Part shown: piece after piece, positions 6,877 to 14,791 of the stretch
Numbering within the stretch: position 1 is the stretch's first letter
Layout: each line of letters starts with the position of its first letter
Assembly (NCBI GenBank): GCA_964639255.1
Contig: CAZXDP010000047.1
Coordinates: forward strand, 1 to 20,709
Direction: 5' to 3'
Length of the DNA: 20,709 nucleotides
Origin: NZQO01 sp964639255
Lineage (GTDB): Bacteria > Bacteroidota > Bacteroidia > Flavobacteriales > Flavobacteriaceae
Program-made: the position numbers and the translations under genes
The notes under the pieces: model-generated
What the model saw: only the letters and a program-made list of their open reading frames with translations
Told to the model about the DNA's origin: nothing
Database searches by the model: none

Positions 6877-7869
6877 CTAATTCTCGTCCCCTTGTTCGCC
6901 CTCTACCACATCTCCGGTCACGGGCTGGTCTTCGATAATCAATTGCAGCTTGGTACTATCCATCTCCACGCTCATTTCCTCTACCGGAATATTGTCTGGC
7001 GGAAAGTAATCGCCCTCGGGATCTTTGGGTTCAGCGGGCGTGGTGCCGTGCTTGCTCAAAATGTAGCTGGCAACTTGTGCAATTTCTACCGGTTTCAAAT
7101 CGGTTTTCCAGGCAACCATACCTTTTCCAGCGCGGCCTCCTTCAGAAATTGTATTGAACACCGATTTGATGTCGGCACCTAGAATCCAGTAATCGTCCAC
7201 CAAGTTCGGACCTATACCGCCTCCCATATCGACTTTATGGCAGGCCACACAGTTCGCTTCAAAAATCATCGATCCCGCGCTCAAATCGTTTTCGTCTGTC
7301 AGAATTTCTACTGTATTCACGTCCACCAAATTCTTCGCTGTTTTTTTGTATTCCTCGATTTCGGCGCGGGCCTCGGCCACTGCAATCTCATATTCCTCGG
7401 CCTGGTTGGCATCATCAAAAATGTGATACCGTACCATATAGATTACCGAAAATATAATGGTTACGTAAAAAAGGTAGACCCACCAGGGTGGTAAGGTATT
7501 GTCCAACTCCCGAATACCATCGTAATTATGGTCCAGTACGATTTCCTCTTCCCTATCAATAGGTTTTTTATCCAGCAATTTCTTATAGGTTCGCTTCCAC
7601 CAGCCAAACTGGTTCGATTTTCGGGCCTCCTCCTGCTGCGAGAATCGCAGCTGTGCCTCCTCGGTCATACCGCGATAGAGGATGCTCTTTAATGCTTCGG
7701 CCACCACTTCAATCGCTATGGCGAACATCAAGAGTACACCCAGCACGGCCCAAATGATGGGATATTGCTCAAAGGCCCATTGGTCGCCGCTGTCTATGGT
7801 AAATTCCAGAAGCACTACGGCAATGGCCATAAATGCTATAATGCGTATGTAGGATGCTAGGGTTTTCAT
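6877..7869 (-). CDS. ccoP: cbb3 oxidase cytochrome c subunit CcoP (mono-haem type)
   Basis: The electron-entry subunit of cytochrome cbb3 oxidase, anchored in the cytoplasmic membrane. Hydrophobic helices lie at about 8-25, 36-58 and 130-147. The middle carries the FixP/CcoP signature DHNYDGIRELDNTLPPWW (113-130). The periplasmic domain has one haem c site, Cys207-Cys210-His211 (CVACH), with Met251 (GKGMVAW) as the likely sixth ligand. Proteobacterial CcoP has two haem sites; only one exists here, with an acidic C-terminal tail of about 50 residues after the cytochrome fold. This seems to be the form of the lineage rather than damage, since the frame is intact. Its ATG overlaps the ccoQ stop (ATGA), suggesting translational coupling. 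Confidence 0.94.
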   Translation of the reverse strand: MKTLASYIRIIAFMAIAVVLLEFTIDSGDQWAFEQYPIIWAVLGVLLMFAIAIEVVAEALKSILYRGMTEEAQLRFSQQEEARKSNQFGWWKRTYKKLLDKKPIDREEEIVLDHNYDGIRELDNTLPPWWVYLFYVTIIFSVIYMVRYHIFDDANQAEEYEIAVAEARAEIEEYKKTAKNLVDVNTVEILTDENDLSAGSMIFEANCVACHKVDMGGGIGPNLVDDYWILGADIKSVFNTISEGGRAGKGMVAWKTDLKPVEIAQVASYILSKHGTTPAEPKDPEGDYFPPDNIPVEEMSVEMDSTKLQLIIEDQPVTGDVVEGEQGDEN

Positions 7870-8054
7870 AAGGCTTGGTCGTTTTTATCGGTTTCCAATG
7901 GGATGTTGCTCACTTCGGTAATGTGCTCTTTCTTGGCAGTAAACACCCACCAAAAAAGGAGGACGAAAAAAACAAAGAAGATGAGTAGGGAGAAGATGGG
8001 GTACACTTCTACCCCATCGATATTTTCCAGGTTTCCTTTTATGAATTTCAACAT
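7866..8054 (-). CDS. ccoQ: cbb3 oxidase small subunit CcoQ/FixQ-like
   Basis: A 62-aa protein with one hydrophobic helix (about residues 18-38, VYPIFSLLIFFVFFVLLFWWVF) followed by a charged tail. Position between the ccoNO fusion and ccoP is the standard place of ccoQ, whose product stabilises the oxidase complex. It starts 2 bp after the ccoNO stop and overlaps ccoP by 4 bp. Sequence conservation in CcoQ is low, so the call rests mostly on size, topology and location. Confidence 0.85.
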   Translation of the reverse strand: MLKFIKGNLENIDGVEVYPIFSLLIFFVFFVLLFWWVFTAKKEHITEVSNIPLETDKNDQAL

Positions 8055-8056
8055 AG

Positions 8057-10258
8057 TTAGTCGTTTTGTGCCGAGGCGGCTTCGGCGTTTTCTACTTTAA
8101 TATCGGTTCCCAAGCGCTGTAGGTAGGCAATTAGCGCTACTACTTCACGGTTGTGCATTTCAACGAATGCCTCGTCGTTCTCTTGGGCGTATTTTTTATC
8201 GGCTTCATAGGTTTTCACAAAATCTGGGTCGCTGTAGAGGTTCTGCTCTATTTGCATTCCCTGTTTCAACATAGATTCCTGTGCGTTAGCAATTTCCTCT
8301 TCGGAATAGGGAACTCCCAAGGTTACCATCGCCTCCATTTTGGCCTCGGTTTCCGATTTGTCCAATTCGGCGTTGATCAACCATTTATACGAAGGCATAA
8401 TACTACCTGACGAAGTACTTTGTGGATCGTAAAAGTGGTTAAGGTGCCAATTATCGCTGTACTTCCCGCCCACTCGGAACAAATCGGGCCCGGTGCGCTT
8501 GCTACCCCACAAGAAGGGGTGGTCGTACACGTACTCGCCACTCTTAGAGTACGGACCGTAGCGCTCTACCTCGCTTCGGAACGGACGAATCATTTGCGAG
8601 TGACAGGATACACAGCCTTCTCTAATATAGATATCCCTTCCTTCCAATTCCAATGCGGTATAGGGTTTTACACTGGTTATCTTCGGCACATAGTCGTCTA
8701 CCATAAGCGAAGGAATAATTTGCACCATACCGCCGATGAGGATGGCAATGGTAGCATAGATTGTCAACTTCACGGGACGGCGCTCCAACCAGGTATGGTA
8801 CCCCTCGTTGGCCGTACGGTGCTTGGTTACTTTCTCCAACGGCGCTGCCTCTGCAAGCTCATCGGTCACCGAGCTGCCGCGACGTGCGGTCATCACAATG
8901 TTGTATAGGGCGATAAAGGCACCCACTATAAAGAGCGATCCACCAATGGCGCGCATCCAATACATCGGGATGATTTCGCTAACGGTTTCTAGAAAGTTTC
9001 CGTAGGTCAATGTTCCGTCTGGATTGAACTGCTTCCACATAGATGCCTGTACGAATCCAGCAACGTACATTGGCAGGGCGTACATTATAATTCCTAAGGT
9101 ACCAATCCAAAAATGGGCATTGGCGAGCTTGATACTGTATAGTTTGGTCTTGAATAATTTGGGAACCAACCAATACACCATACCGAAGGTTAGGAATCCA
9201 TTCCAGGCCAAGGCGCCCACGTGTACGTGTGCAATAATCCAATCGCTAAAGTGCGCAATGGCGTTCACATTTTTTAGGGAGAGCATAGGTCCTTCAAACG
9301 TAGCCATACCGTAACCTGTAATAGCCACTACCATAAATTTCAAAACAGGATCTGTTCGTACCTTGTCCCATGCGCCTCTAAGCGTCAACAACCCATTGAT
9401 CATACCTCCCCAAGACGGGGCGATGAGCATCACGGAAAATACTACGCCCAAGTTCTGTGCCCAATCTGGCAAGGCAGAATAGAGCAAGTGGTGCGGTCCG
9501 GCCCAGATATAGATAAAGATAAGCGACCAGAAGTGCACGATAGAGAGCCTATACGAATACACCGGACGGTTGGCCGCTTTGGGAACGAAGTAATACATCA
9601 ACCCCAAAAACGGCGTGGTAAGGAAAAACGCCACTGCATTATGGCCGTACCACCACTGTACCAGCGCATCCTGCACACCGGCGTAGGCCGAGTAGCTTTT
9701 CAAGAAGTTTACGGGCAGCTCAATACTGTTCACGATGTGAAGTACCGCCACGGTAACGAAAGTGGCTAGGTAAAACCAAATTGCAACATATAAGTGGCGT
9801 TGGCGACGTTTTAAAATGGTACCGATTAAATTGGCGCCAAATGCCACCCAAACCAATGCAATGGCAATATCGATGGGCCACTCCAATTCGGCATACTCTT
9901 TTGAGGTGGTATACCCCAACGGAAGCGTAATTGCCGCCGCAACGATTATGGCCTGCCATCCCCAGAAATTGAAGTTACTAAGGAAATCGCTCCACATTCG
10001 CGCCTTCAACAGCCGCTGGGTCGAATAATAAACCCCGGCAAATATAGCGTTCCCCACAAAGGCAAAAATCACCGCATTGGTGTGCAGCGGACGCAAGCGC
10101 CCGAAGCTAAGCCACGAGATGCCATCGGTGATATTGGGGAACAAAAACATAAAGGCTAGCAATAGCCCTACCGTGAAGCCAATGATTCCCCAGAATAGGG
10201 TCGCATTGACGAACTTCTTTACGATTTTATTATCGTAATAAAACTGCTCTGTTTGCAT
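8057..10258 (-). CDS. ccoNO: Fused cbb3 oxidase catalytic subunit CcoN and cytochrome c subunit CcoO
   Basis: The core of the high-affinity terminal oxidase: reduces oxygen to water at the haem b3-CuB site and pumps protons. Residues 1 to about 475 are CcoN, with many membrane helices. Ligand candidates are His59 (RPLHTNA), His206 (WWYGHNAVAFF), His256-His257 (WAGPHHL), and His344/His346 (IIAHVHVGA). Tyr250 lies 44 residues after His206, the spacing of the cross-linked His-Tyr pair of cbb3 oxidases. After a linker, residues about 500-733 are CcoO: a membrane anchor (YATIAILIGGMVQII) and one haem c site with Cys549 (CVSCHSQMIRPFRSE). The fusion of two normally separate genes is typical of Bacteroidota. 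It starts 2 bp after ccoS. Confidence 0.97.
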   Translation of the reverse strand: MQTEQFYYDNKIVKKFVNATLFWGIIGFTVGLLLAFMFLFPNITDGISWLSFGRLRPLHTNAVIFAFVGNAIFAGVYYSTQRLLKARMWSDFLSNFNFWGWQAIIVAAAITLPLGYTTSKEYAELEWPIDIAIALVWVAFGANLIGTILKRRQRHLYVAIWFYLATFVTVAVLHIVNSIELPVNFLKSYSAYAGVQDALVQWWYGHNAVAFFLTTPFLGLMYYFVPKAANRPVYSYRLSIVHFWSLIFIYIWAGPHHLLYSALPDWAQNLGVVFSVMLIAPSWGGMINGLLTLRGAWDKVRTDPVLKFMVVAITGYGMATFEGPMLSLKNVNAIAHFSDWIIAHVHVGALAWNGFLTFGMVYWLVPKLFKTKLYSIKLANAHFWIGTLGIIMYALPMYVAGFVQASMWKQFNPDGTLTYGNFLETVSEIIPMYWMRAIGGSLFIVGAFIALYNIVMTARRGSSVTDELAEAAPLEKVTKHRTANEGYHTWLERRPVKLTIYATIAILIGGMVQIIPSLMVDDYVPKITSVKPYTALELEGRDIYIREGCVSCHSQMIRPFRSEVERYGPYSKSGEYVYDHPFLWGSKRTGPDLFRVGGKYSDNWHLNHFYDPQSTSSGSIMPSYKWLINAELDKSETEAKMEAMVTLGVPYSEEEIANAQESMLKQGMQIEQNLYSDPDFVKTYEADKKYAQENDEAFVEMHNREVVALIAYLQRLGTDIKVENAEAASAQND

Positions 10259-10260
10259 AG

Positions 10261-10476
10261 TTATGAGTGTTTCTCTTTATGGTTGTTTGAATGGTTCTCG
10301 GGTGTTTTGGAGTGCGAACCCCTGCCTTCTTTCACAAGTTCATCCTCGAAGAGCATACGCACGGAAGGGGTGTAGGTATCATCGTACTGGCCTTTTTTAA
10401 CCGAAAAAAGAAAAGCGACCAAGAATACAACCGCAACGGTTACGCTAATGGCCAATAACACATAGATGATGCTCAT
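10261..10476 (-). CDS. ccoS: cbb3 oxidase maturation protein CcoS
   Basis: A 71-aa membrane protein. Family features are all present: N-terminal helix MSIIYVLLAISVTVAVVFLV, then the conserved VKKGQYDDTYTPSVRMLFED block. CcoS is needed to place haem b and copper into the oxidase. The frame is open further upstream to a TTG at 10533, but the family N-terminus MSIIYVLLAIS, and a promoter element that ends 20 bp upstream of this ATG, fix the start at 10476. A polar, histidine- and lysine-rich tail follows the conserved block. It lies 70 bp after fixI, with its own candidate promoter, and 2 bp before ccoNO. Confidence 0.94.
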   Translation of the reverse strand: MSIIYVLLAISVTVAVVFLVAFLFSVKKGQYDDTYTPSVRMLFEDELVKEGRGSHSKTPENHSNNHKEKHS

Positions 10477-10496
10477 ACCTGTTTGAATTAACGGTG

Positions 10497-10504
10497 TAAA
10501 AATA
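10497..10504 (-). promoter_or_regulatory. Candidate -7 element for an internal ccoS-ccoNOQP promoter
   Basis: On the minus strand the bases read TATTTTTA, five of six fixed positions of TAnnTTTG. It starts exactly 29.5 bp downstream of the centre of the box at 10527-10540, and 20 bases separate it from the ccoS ATG. This matches the layout at hemN almost base for base. Confidence 0.6.
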
Positions 10505-10526
10505 CTGGGCGCACCTGCCGAAAAAA

Positions 10527-10540
10527 ATGACAATAGTCAG
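10527..10540 (-). promoter_or_regulatory. Crp/Fnr-type activator box between fixI and ccoS
   Basis: On the minus strand CTGACTATTGTCAT; its core differs from the hemN box by two central bases. It starts 6 bp after the fixI stop and would let ccoS, ccoNO, ccoQ and ccoP be transcribed independently of fixI. Spacing to the -7-like element is identical to that at hemN and fixI. Confidence 0.65.
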
Positions 10541-10546
10541 CTTTGC

Positions 10547-12961
10547 CTATTTAGAAGCATTCTGGGTAATCCTTGCAACCCACTGCACGGCAAGTGTTGT
10601 AAACACCACAATGCTAATGCTGCTCAGCGGCATTAATATGGCCGCTACTACAGGCTGTAAATGGCCTGTGACTGCAAACGACAGCCCTATTAGGTTATAC
10701 AGTAAGGAAAGCACGAAGGCCCATTGTATAATCCGGATGCTTTTTTCGGAAAGCTTCATAAACCGTATGAGATCGCCAAATCGGGAGGCGTCTAGAATTC
10801 CATCACAGGCCGGACTGAATACGTTCACATTTTCTGAAATAACAAGCCCCACATCGCTTTGCTTTAAAGCGCCGGCATCGTTTAAACCGTCGCCTACCAT
10901 AAGTACCGTTCTACCAGTTTGGCGCATCTTCTTAACAAAATTAAGCTTGTCCTCTGGTTTCTGGTTGAATAAAAACTGGGTCTCAGGTGGCAGCATCTGC
11001 TCGAGCCGTTTTCGCTCGCCATCGTTATCTCCGGAAAGGACCACCACCTGCTTTCCTTGTGCTACCAGCGTCTCGAAAATGGGGGTGACGCCATCACGGT
11101 ATTCATTATGGAAAACAAAGCAGCCCTTGTAGGCTTCATTACTGCTTATATGTACTGTGGTTCGGTTGGGTGTTTGGCTTTCTGCCGCATTGCGGCCAGG
11201 ATAATTACCAACGTACGCAGAAGAGCCAATCTTAATTTCGCTATTCTTTGCCCGGGCCGATATACCCTTCCCCACTTCTTCTTCAAAAGCATCGAGGGTA
11301 TGAATATTATGTTTGTCCAACAACCTATACAAACTACGGCTAAGCGGGTGGTTAGAAGCTCTAAGCGTGCTCGTTAGCAACTCCTGTTCTGTGTCGCTAA
11401 GGGCGACGCCTTCATAGGTAATGGTACTTTTTTGATTGGAAGTTAGCGTCCCTGTCTTGTCGAAGATAACGGTATCCACCTTCGCCAACTGCTCGATTAC
11501 CGAGGCTTCCTTGAGATACAGTTTTTCCCTTCCGAAGATGCGCAGCATATTGCCTAAGGTAAAGGGGGCCGCCAAGGCAATGGCACACGGACAGGCTACG
11601 ATAAGTACAGCCGTGAACACGTTGAATGCCTTCGTGGGATCTACCACCAACCAGAAAATCGTCGATACAAATGCAATTACCAACAAGGTTAGGGTAAATC
11701 GCTTGCTAATACGATCGGTTAAGCTGTGGAAGAGTCCCTCCTTGCCCTTACTGAATACTTCATTGCTCCATAATTGGGTGAGGTAACTCTGCGCCACGGG
11801 TTTAAGCACCTCAACTTCCAGTACACCGGCCTGTTGCCGTCCGCCTGCGTATAATTTGTCACCACTTTCCTTGCTCACTGGTACCGCTTCCCCCGTAACG
11901 AAACTATAATCTATCAATGCCGTGCCCTTAAGCAGAATAGCATCTACAGGCAGCAGCTCGTTGTTCCGAATAAGGAGCCTATCGCCTTTCTTCACATCAT
12001 ACACCTCGGCCTGTTCCTCATATTGCACGCCTTCATTTGACTTCACCAAGCGGGTTACGGCAATTGGGAAGTACGATTTATAGTCCCGTTCAAACGATAA
12101 AAAGGAATAGGTTTTATGCTGAAAGAATTTGCCCAGCAATAGAAAGAATACCAAGCCGGTAAGACTGTCGTAGAAACCACTTCCCCAATCGAAGGCCACG
12201 TCAATGGTGCTTCTTAAGAAAAGCACCGCGATGCCTATGGCAATGGGAACATCTATATTGAGAAATCCAGATCGCAGTCCCTTCCAGGCAGAAACGAAAT
12301 ACCCCCTACCTGAGTACAGTACTACTGGCAGCGAAAAAACAAACATTAACGCCCGAAATACGTGCTTGAACCGCTCCAACCAGAACTCTTCTATCTCGAA
12401 GTACTCTGGAAAGGAAAGCAGCATCACATTGCCGAAGGCGAAGCCCGCCACCCCGAGTTTATAGAGCAATTCCCGGTTTACAACTTTTTCCCTTTTCTCT
12501 GAATTCTCGAGGGAAATATAGGGTTCATAACCAATACGGCTCAGCAAAACCACCAGTTCCTTGAGTTGAATGGTATTGGATTGATAGGTAATGCGAACGG
12601 TTTTCTCTGGGAAGTTTACCTGAGATGTTGTAATGCCAGCAGACAATTTATTCAAGTTTTCCAGCACCCATATGCAACTGCTGCAATGGATGGTTGGTAT
12701 TAAAAAAGATACAATTTGGGTAGTGCCGTCGGTGAATTCCAGTAGTTTTTCGGCTATGGCTTCGTTATCGAGAAAATCGAATTTTCCTGCGACTTCGGCC
12801 GGGGTGATACCCGGTGTTTTTTCGAGGTCGTAGTAATACCCAAGGTCATTCTCGTTAAGAATATCAAAAACTGTCTTGCAGCCTTGGCAGCAGAAAGATT
12901 TTTCGTGATGCTCTATATGCTCCTCTACGCACGCATCGCCACAGTGAAAACAGTGTACCAT
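10547..12961 (-). CDS. fixI: Copper-exporting P-type ATPase of cbb3 loci (FixI/CcoI)
   Basis: A P1B-type ATPase of 804 aa that moves copper across the cytoplasmic membrane for CuB assembly. N-terminal cysteine-rich metal-binding segment (Cys4, Cys7, Cys11, Cys24, Cys25, Cys28), then an HMA domain with Cys93-x2-Cys96 (IHCSSCIW). Membrane helices follow, then the actuator TGE at 356-358, the CPC metal site at 457-459 (VACPCAIALAAP), the phosphorylated Asp501 in DKTGTLT, and MVGDGLNDAGAL near the end. All catalytic motifs are intact. The cysteine-rich N-terminal extension before HMA is usual in the FixI branch. It is the first gene of the oxidase locus and has its own candidate FNR-like promoter. 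Confidence 0.95.
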   Translation of the reverse strand: MVHCFHCGDACVEEHIEHHEKSFCCQGCKTVFDILNENDLGYYYDLEKTPGITPAEVAGKFDFLDNEAIAEKLLEFTDGTTQIVSFLIPTIHCSSCIWVLENLNKLSAGITTSQVNFPEKTVRITYQSNTIQLKELVVLLSRIGYEPYISLENSEKREKVVNRELLYKLGVAGFAFGNVMLLSFPEYFEIEEFWLERFKHVFRALMFVFSLPVVLYSGRGYFVSAWKGLRSGFLNIDVPIAIGIAVLFLRSTIDVAFDWGSGFYDSLTGLVFFLLLGKFFQHKTYSFLSFERDYKSYFPIAVTRLVKSNEGVQYEEQAEVYDVKKGDRLLIRNNELLPVDAILLKGTALIDYSFVTGEAVPVSKESGDKLYAGGRQQAGVLEVEVLKPVAQSYLTQLWSNEVFSKGKEGLFHSLTDRISKRFTLTLLVIAFVSTIFWLVVDPTKAFNVFTAVLIVACPCAIALAAPFTLGNMLRIFGREKLYLKEASVIEQLAKVDTVIFDKTGTLTSNQKSTITYEGVALSDTEQELLTSTLRASNHPLSRSLYRLLDKHNIHTLDAFEEEVGKGISARAKNSEIKIGSSAYVGNYPGRNAAESQTPNRTTVHISSNEAYKGCFVFHNEYRDGVTPIFETLVAQGKQVVVLSGDNDGERKRLEQMLPPETQFLFNQKPEDKLNFVKKMRQTGRTVLMVGDGLNDAGALKQSDVGLVISENVNVFSPACDGILDASRFGDLIRFMKLSEKSIRIIQWAFVLSLLYNLIGLSFAVTGHLQPVVAAILMPLSSISIVVFTTLAVQWVARITQNASK

Positions 12962-12986
12962 TACAATTTCGCTCTTATACTTGATG

Positions 12987-12994
12987 CAAAATTG
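12987..12994 (-). promoter_or_regulatory. Candidate -7 element of fixI
   Basis: Minus strand CAATTTTG, five of six fixed positions of TAnnTTTG. Its first base is 29.5 bp from the centre of the upstream box, and 25 bases lie between it and the fixI ATG. Confidence 0.55.
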
Positions 12995-13016
12995 CTATAA
13001 TTACAGTGGGTATACT

Positions 13017-13030
13017 ATGATAAATATCAG
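13017..13030 (-). promoter_or_regulatory. Crp/Fnr-type activator box upstream of fixI
   Basis: Minus strand CTGATATTTATCAT. The core TGAT-N4-ATCA is the inner part of the classical FNR site TTGAT-N4-ATCAA. It would sit near -41.5 from the predicted start of transcription. The box lies in the gap between the arsenic operon and fixI. Confidence 0.7.
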
Positions 13031-13051
13031 TACCGCTATGGCTTAGATAGT

Positions 13052-13079
13052 TTACCGTTGGGAACCGACCAATGGTTAA
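13052..13079 (-). terminator. Possible weak terminator after acr3
   Basis: TTACCGTTGG and CCAATGGTTAA pair with one bulge and one G-U pair around a 7-base loop, 7 bases past the acr3 stop. There is no U-tract. It may limit read-through of the arsenic operon into fixI. Confidence 0.4.
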
Positions 13080-13086
13080 TGCAACC

Positions 13087-14139
13087 TTAGTCTAATTTGG
13101 CGCTGGAGTAGTACTTTTTCCGAAGCCAAAAGGAGACGCGTACCAATAGTATCAAAGCCGGCACCTCGACCAAGGGACCTATCACACCTGCAAACGCCTG
13201 ACCAGAATTCAGTCCGAACACGGCAATGGCCACCGCAATGGCAAGCTCAAAATTATTTCCTGCTGCCGTAAAGGAAATGGCCGCATTTTTATCATAAGTA
13301 GCCCCCAACAGCTTGCTCAAAATAAAGCCGATGAGGAACATCAATCCAAAATAGATGAGCAGGGGTACGGCAATTAAAACCACATCCATAGGAATTTCAA
13401 CAATTAGTTCACCTTTTAGGGAAAACATAAGCACAATCGTACATAGCAAGGCAATAAGCGTAACGGGGGCTATGGCGGGTATAAATACGGTTTCGTACCA
13501 GTGTTTTCCCTTGGCCCGAACCAATAAAAATCTACTGGCTATTCCCATGGCGAAGGGAATACCTAGATAAATGGCAACACTTTCGGCAATGGTAGCAATG
13601 GAAATAGAGACCAGTGCCCCTTCATACCCAAAAAGCGGTGGGAGCTTGGTAATAAACAACCAGGCATAAAAACTATAAAAGAACACTTGAAAGACGCTAT
13701 TCAGCGCGACAAGTCCGGCCCCATACTCGCTACTGCCTTCTGCAAGGTCGTTCCATACCAGCACCATGGCGATACAGCGGGCCAAGCCAATGAGTATTAG
13801 TCCGACCATATATTCTGGATGGTCGCCCAAAAACAAAAGCGCTAAAAAAAACATTAGCAGGGGTCCCACCACCCAATTGAGTACCAAACTCAAGGAAAGC
13901 ACCCTGATGTTTCTAAAAACCTTCGGTAGGAGCGCGTAATTTACCTTTGCCAAGGGAGGGTACATCATCGATATGAGGCCAATTGCAATAGGTATATTGG
14001 TGGTACCGCTACTATACTCCTGCAATGCGATAGGAAAATTGGGAAAAATATAGCCAATGGCAACTCCCAACAGCATCGCGATGAAAATCCAAAGTGTGAG
14101 ATACGTATTTAAGAACCCTAATTTTTTCTCTTTTTTCAC
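13087..14139 (-). CDS. acr3: Arsenite efflux permease ACR3
   Basis: A 350-aa carrier with about ten hydrophobic helices that expels arsenite (or antimonite) across the cytoplasmic membrane. The ACR3 signature GLARCIAMVLVWNDLA is present, with the conserved cysteine at 122 that takes part in metalloid recognition in this family, and later GLNSGQAFAGVIGPLVEVP. Its ATG overlaps the stop of the arsenate-reductase-like gene by 4 bp, so the two are translationally coupled. The length is normal and the frame undamaged. It also appears in databases as arsB of the ACR3 type. Confidence 0.95.
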   Translation of the reverse strand: MKKEKKLGFLNTYLTLWIFIAMLLGVAIGYIFPNFPIALQEYSSGTTNIPIAIGLISMMYPPLAKVNYALLPKVFRNIRVLSLSLVLNWVVGPLLMFFLALLFLGDHPEYMVGLILIGLARCIAMVLVWNDLAEGSSEYGAGLVALNSVFQVFFYSFYAWLFITKLPPLFGYEGALVSISIATIAESVAIYLGIPFAMGIASRFLLVRAKGKHWYETVFIPAIAPVTLIALLCTIVLMFSLKGELIVEIPMDVVLIAVPLLIYFGLMFLIGFILSKLLGATYDKNAAISFTAAGNNFELAIAVAIAVFGLNSGQAFAGVIGPLVEVPALILLVRVSFWLRKKYYSSAKLD

Positions 14140-14774
14140 CCTTCCAAAGCTTTTTTAAAGATTATCATCCATTCGGCAGCAATTTGCCTACTGCGCGATC
14201 TGTACATTTCGGCCTCCCGAGGTGTGCCGTCATATTCCTTGGGATCATCGTAGGGCAGGGAAAAACGTTTTTCGGCCCCTGGCACGAAGGGACAGTTCTC
14301 GTCGGCCTGCGAGCAGGTCATTACCGCAGCGAACCCAGACGACGGATTGAAACTGTGTCCAAATTCCTTCGAAAAGGCAATTACCGGATGCTCAGTTTCG
14401 GAATAAGTAACAGCGTAAACCGTATTGGGAGGCGCGCTAATGGCAGTTATCGAAAACCCTTCCGCAGCTAACGTTTGGGCCACCGTAGGGTACATAGCGG
14501 TTGTTTCGGTACCGCCAGAATAGCAAGTAAGGTCCTTAAAACCATACCAAGCCGAAAGGGCCTGCGCCCATATTTGTGACAAATGGCTGCGCCGCGAGTT
14601 ATGCGTACAAATAAAAAGAAGGTTTATCGCTTGGCGGGCCCTTTGCTTTTCCCTAATATAGTGCGCTAGGGGTGCGAGTTGCGCTAAGCGTTCTTCCGGC
14701 ACCTGGATGGTATCTATATCTTGAATGGTTTCTCGCAAACCGTCAAGAAGCTTTGTTTTTTCTGAATATTTCAT
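14136..14774 (-). CDS. Arsenate reductase-like low-molecular-weight phosphatase
   Basis: A 212-aa protein of the phosphatase-fold arsenate reductases. The P-loop C-X5-R is Cys56-Arg62 (LLFICTHNSRRSHLSQ). The resolving pair Cys154-x6-Cys161 in MTCSQADENCP matches the two redox cysteines of thioredoxin-coupled ArsC, and LPYDDP (about 173-178) supplies the general acid. About 50 residues precede the fold, longer than classical ArsC, with a helical, charged sequence; such extended forms are common in Bacteroidota, where they are often labelled protein-tyrosine-phosphatase. Since all three redox cysteines are intact and acr3 overlaps it, arsenate reduction to arsenite is the likely job. It lies 17 bp after the DUF6428 gene. 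Confidence 0.88.
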   Translation of the reverse strand: MKYSEKTKLLDGLRETIQDIDTIQVPEERLAQLAPLAHYIREKQRARQAINLLFICTHNSRRSHLSQIWAQALSAWYGFKDLTCYSGGTETTAMYPTVAQTLAAEGFSITAISAPPNTVYAVTYSETEHPVIAFSKEFGHSFNPSSGFAAVMTCSQADENCPFVPGAEKRFSLPYDDPKEYDGTPREAEMYRSRSRQIAAEWMIIFKKALEG

Positions 14775-14791
14775 CTTGGTATTTACTTATT

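Noticed and set aside
10477..10533. Longer ccoS beginning at a TTG codon
   Set aside because: The added 19 residues are not part of the CcoS family, and they overlap the promoter-like elements; the family N-terminus begins at 10476.
10527..11132. 201-codon open frame on the plus strand inside fixI
   Set aside because: It is antisense to the catalytic half of the copper ATPase, and its sequence is low in recognisable features.
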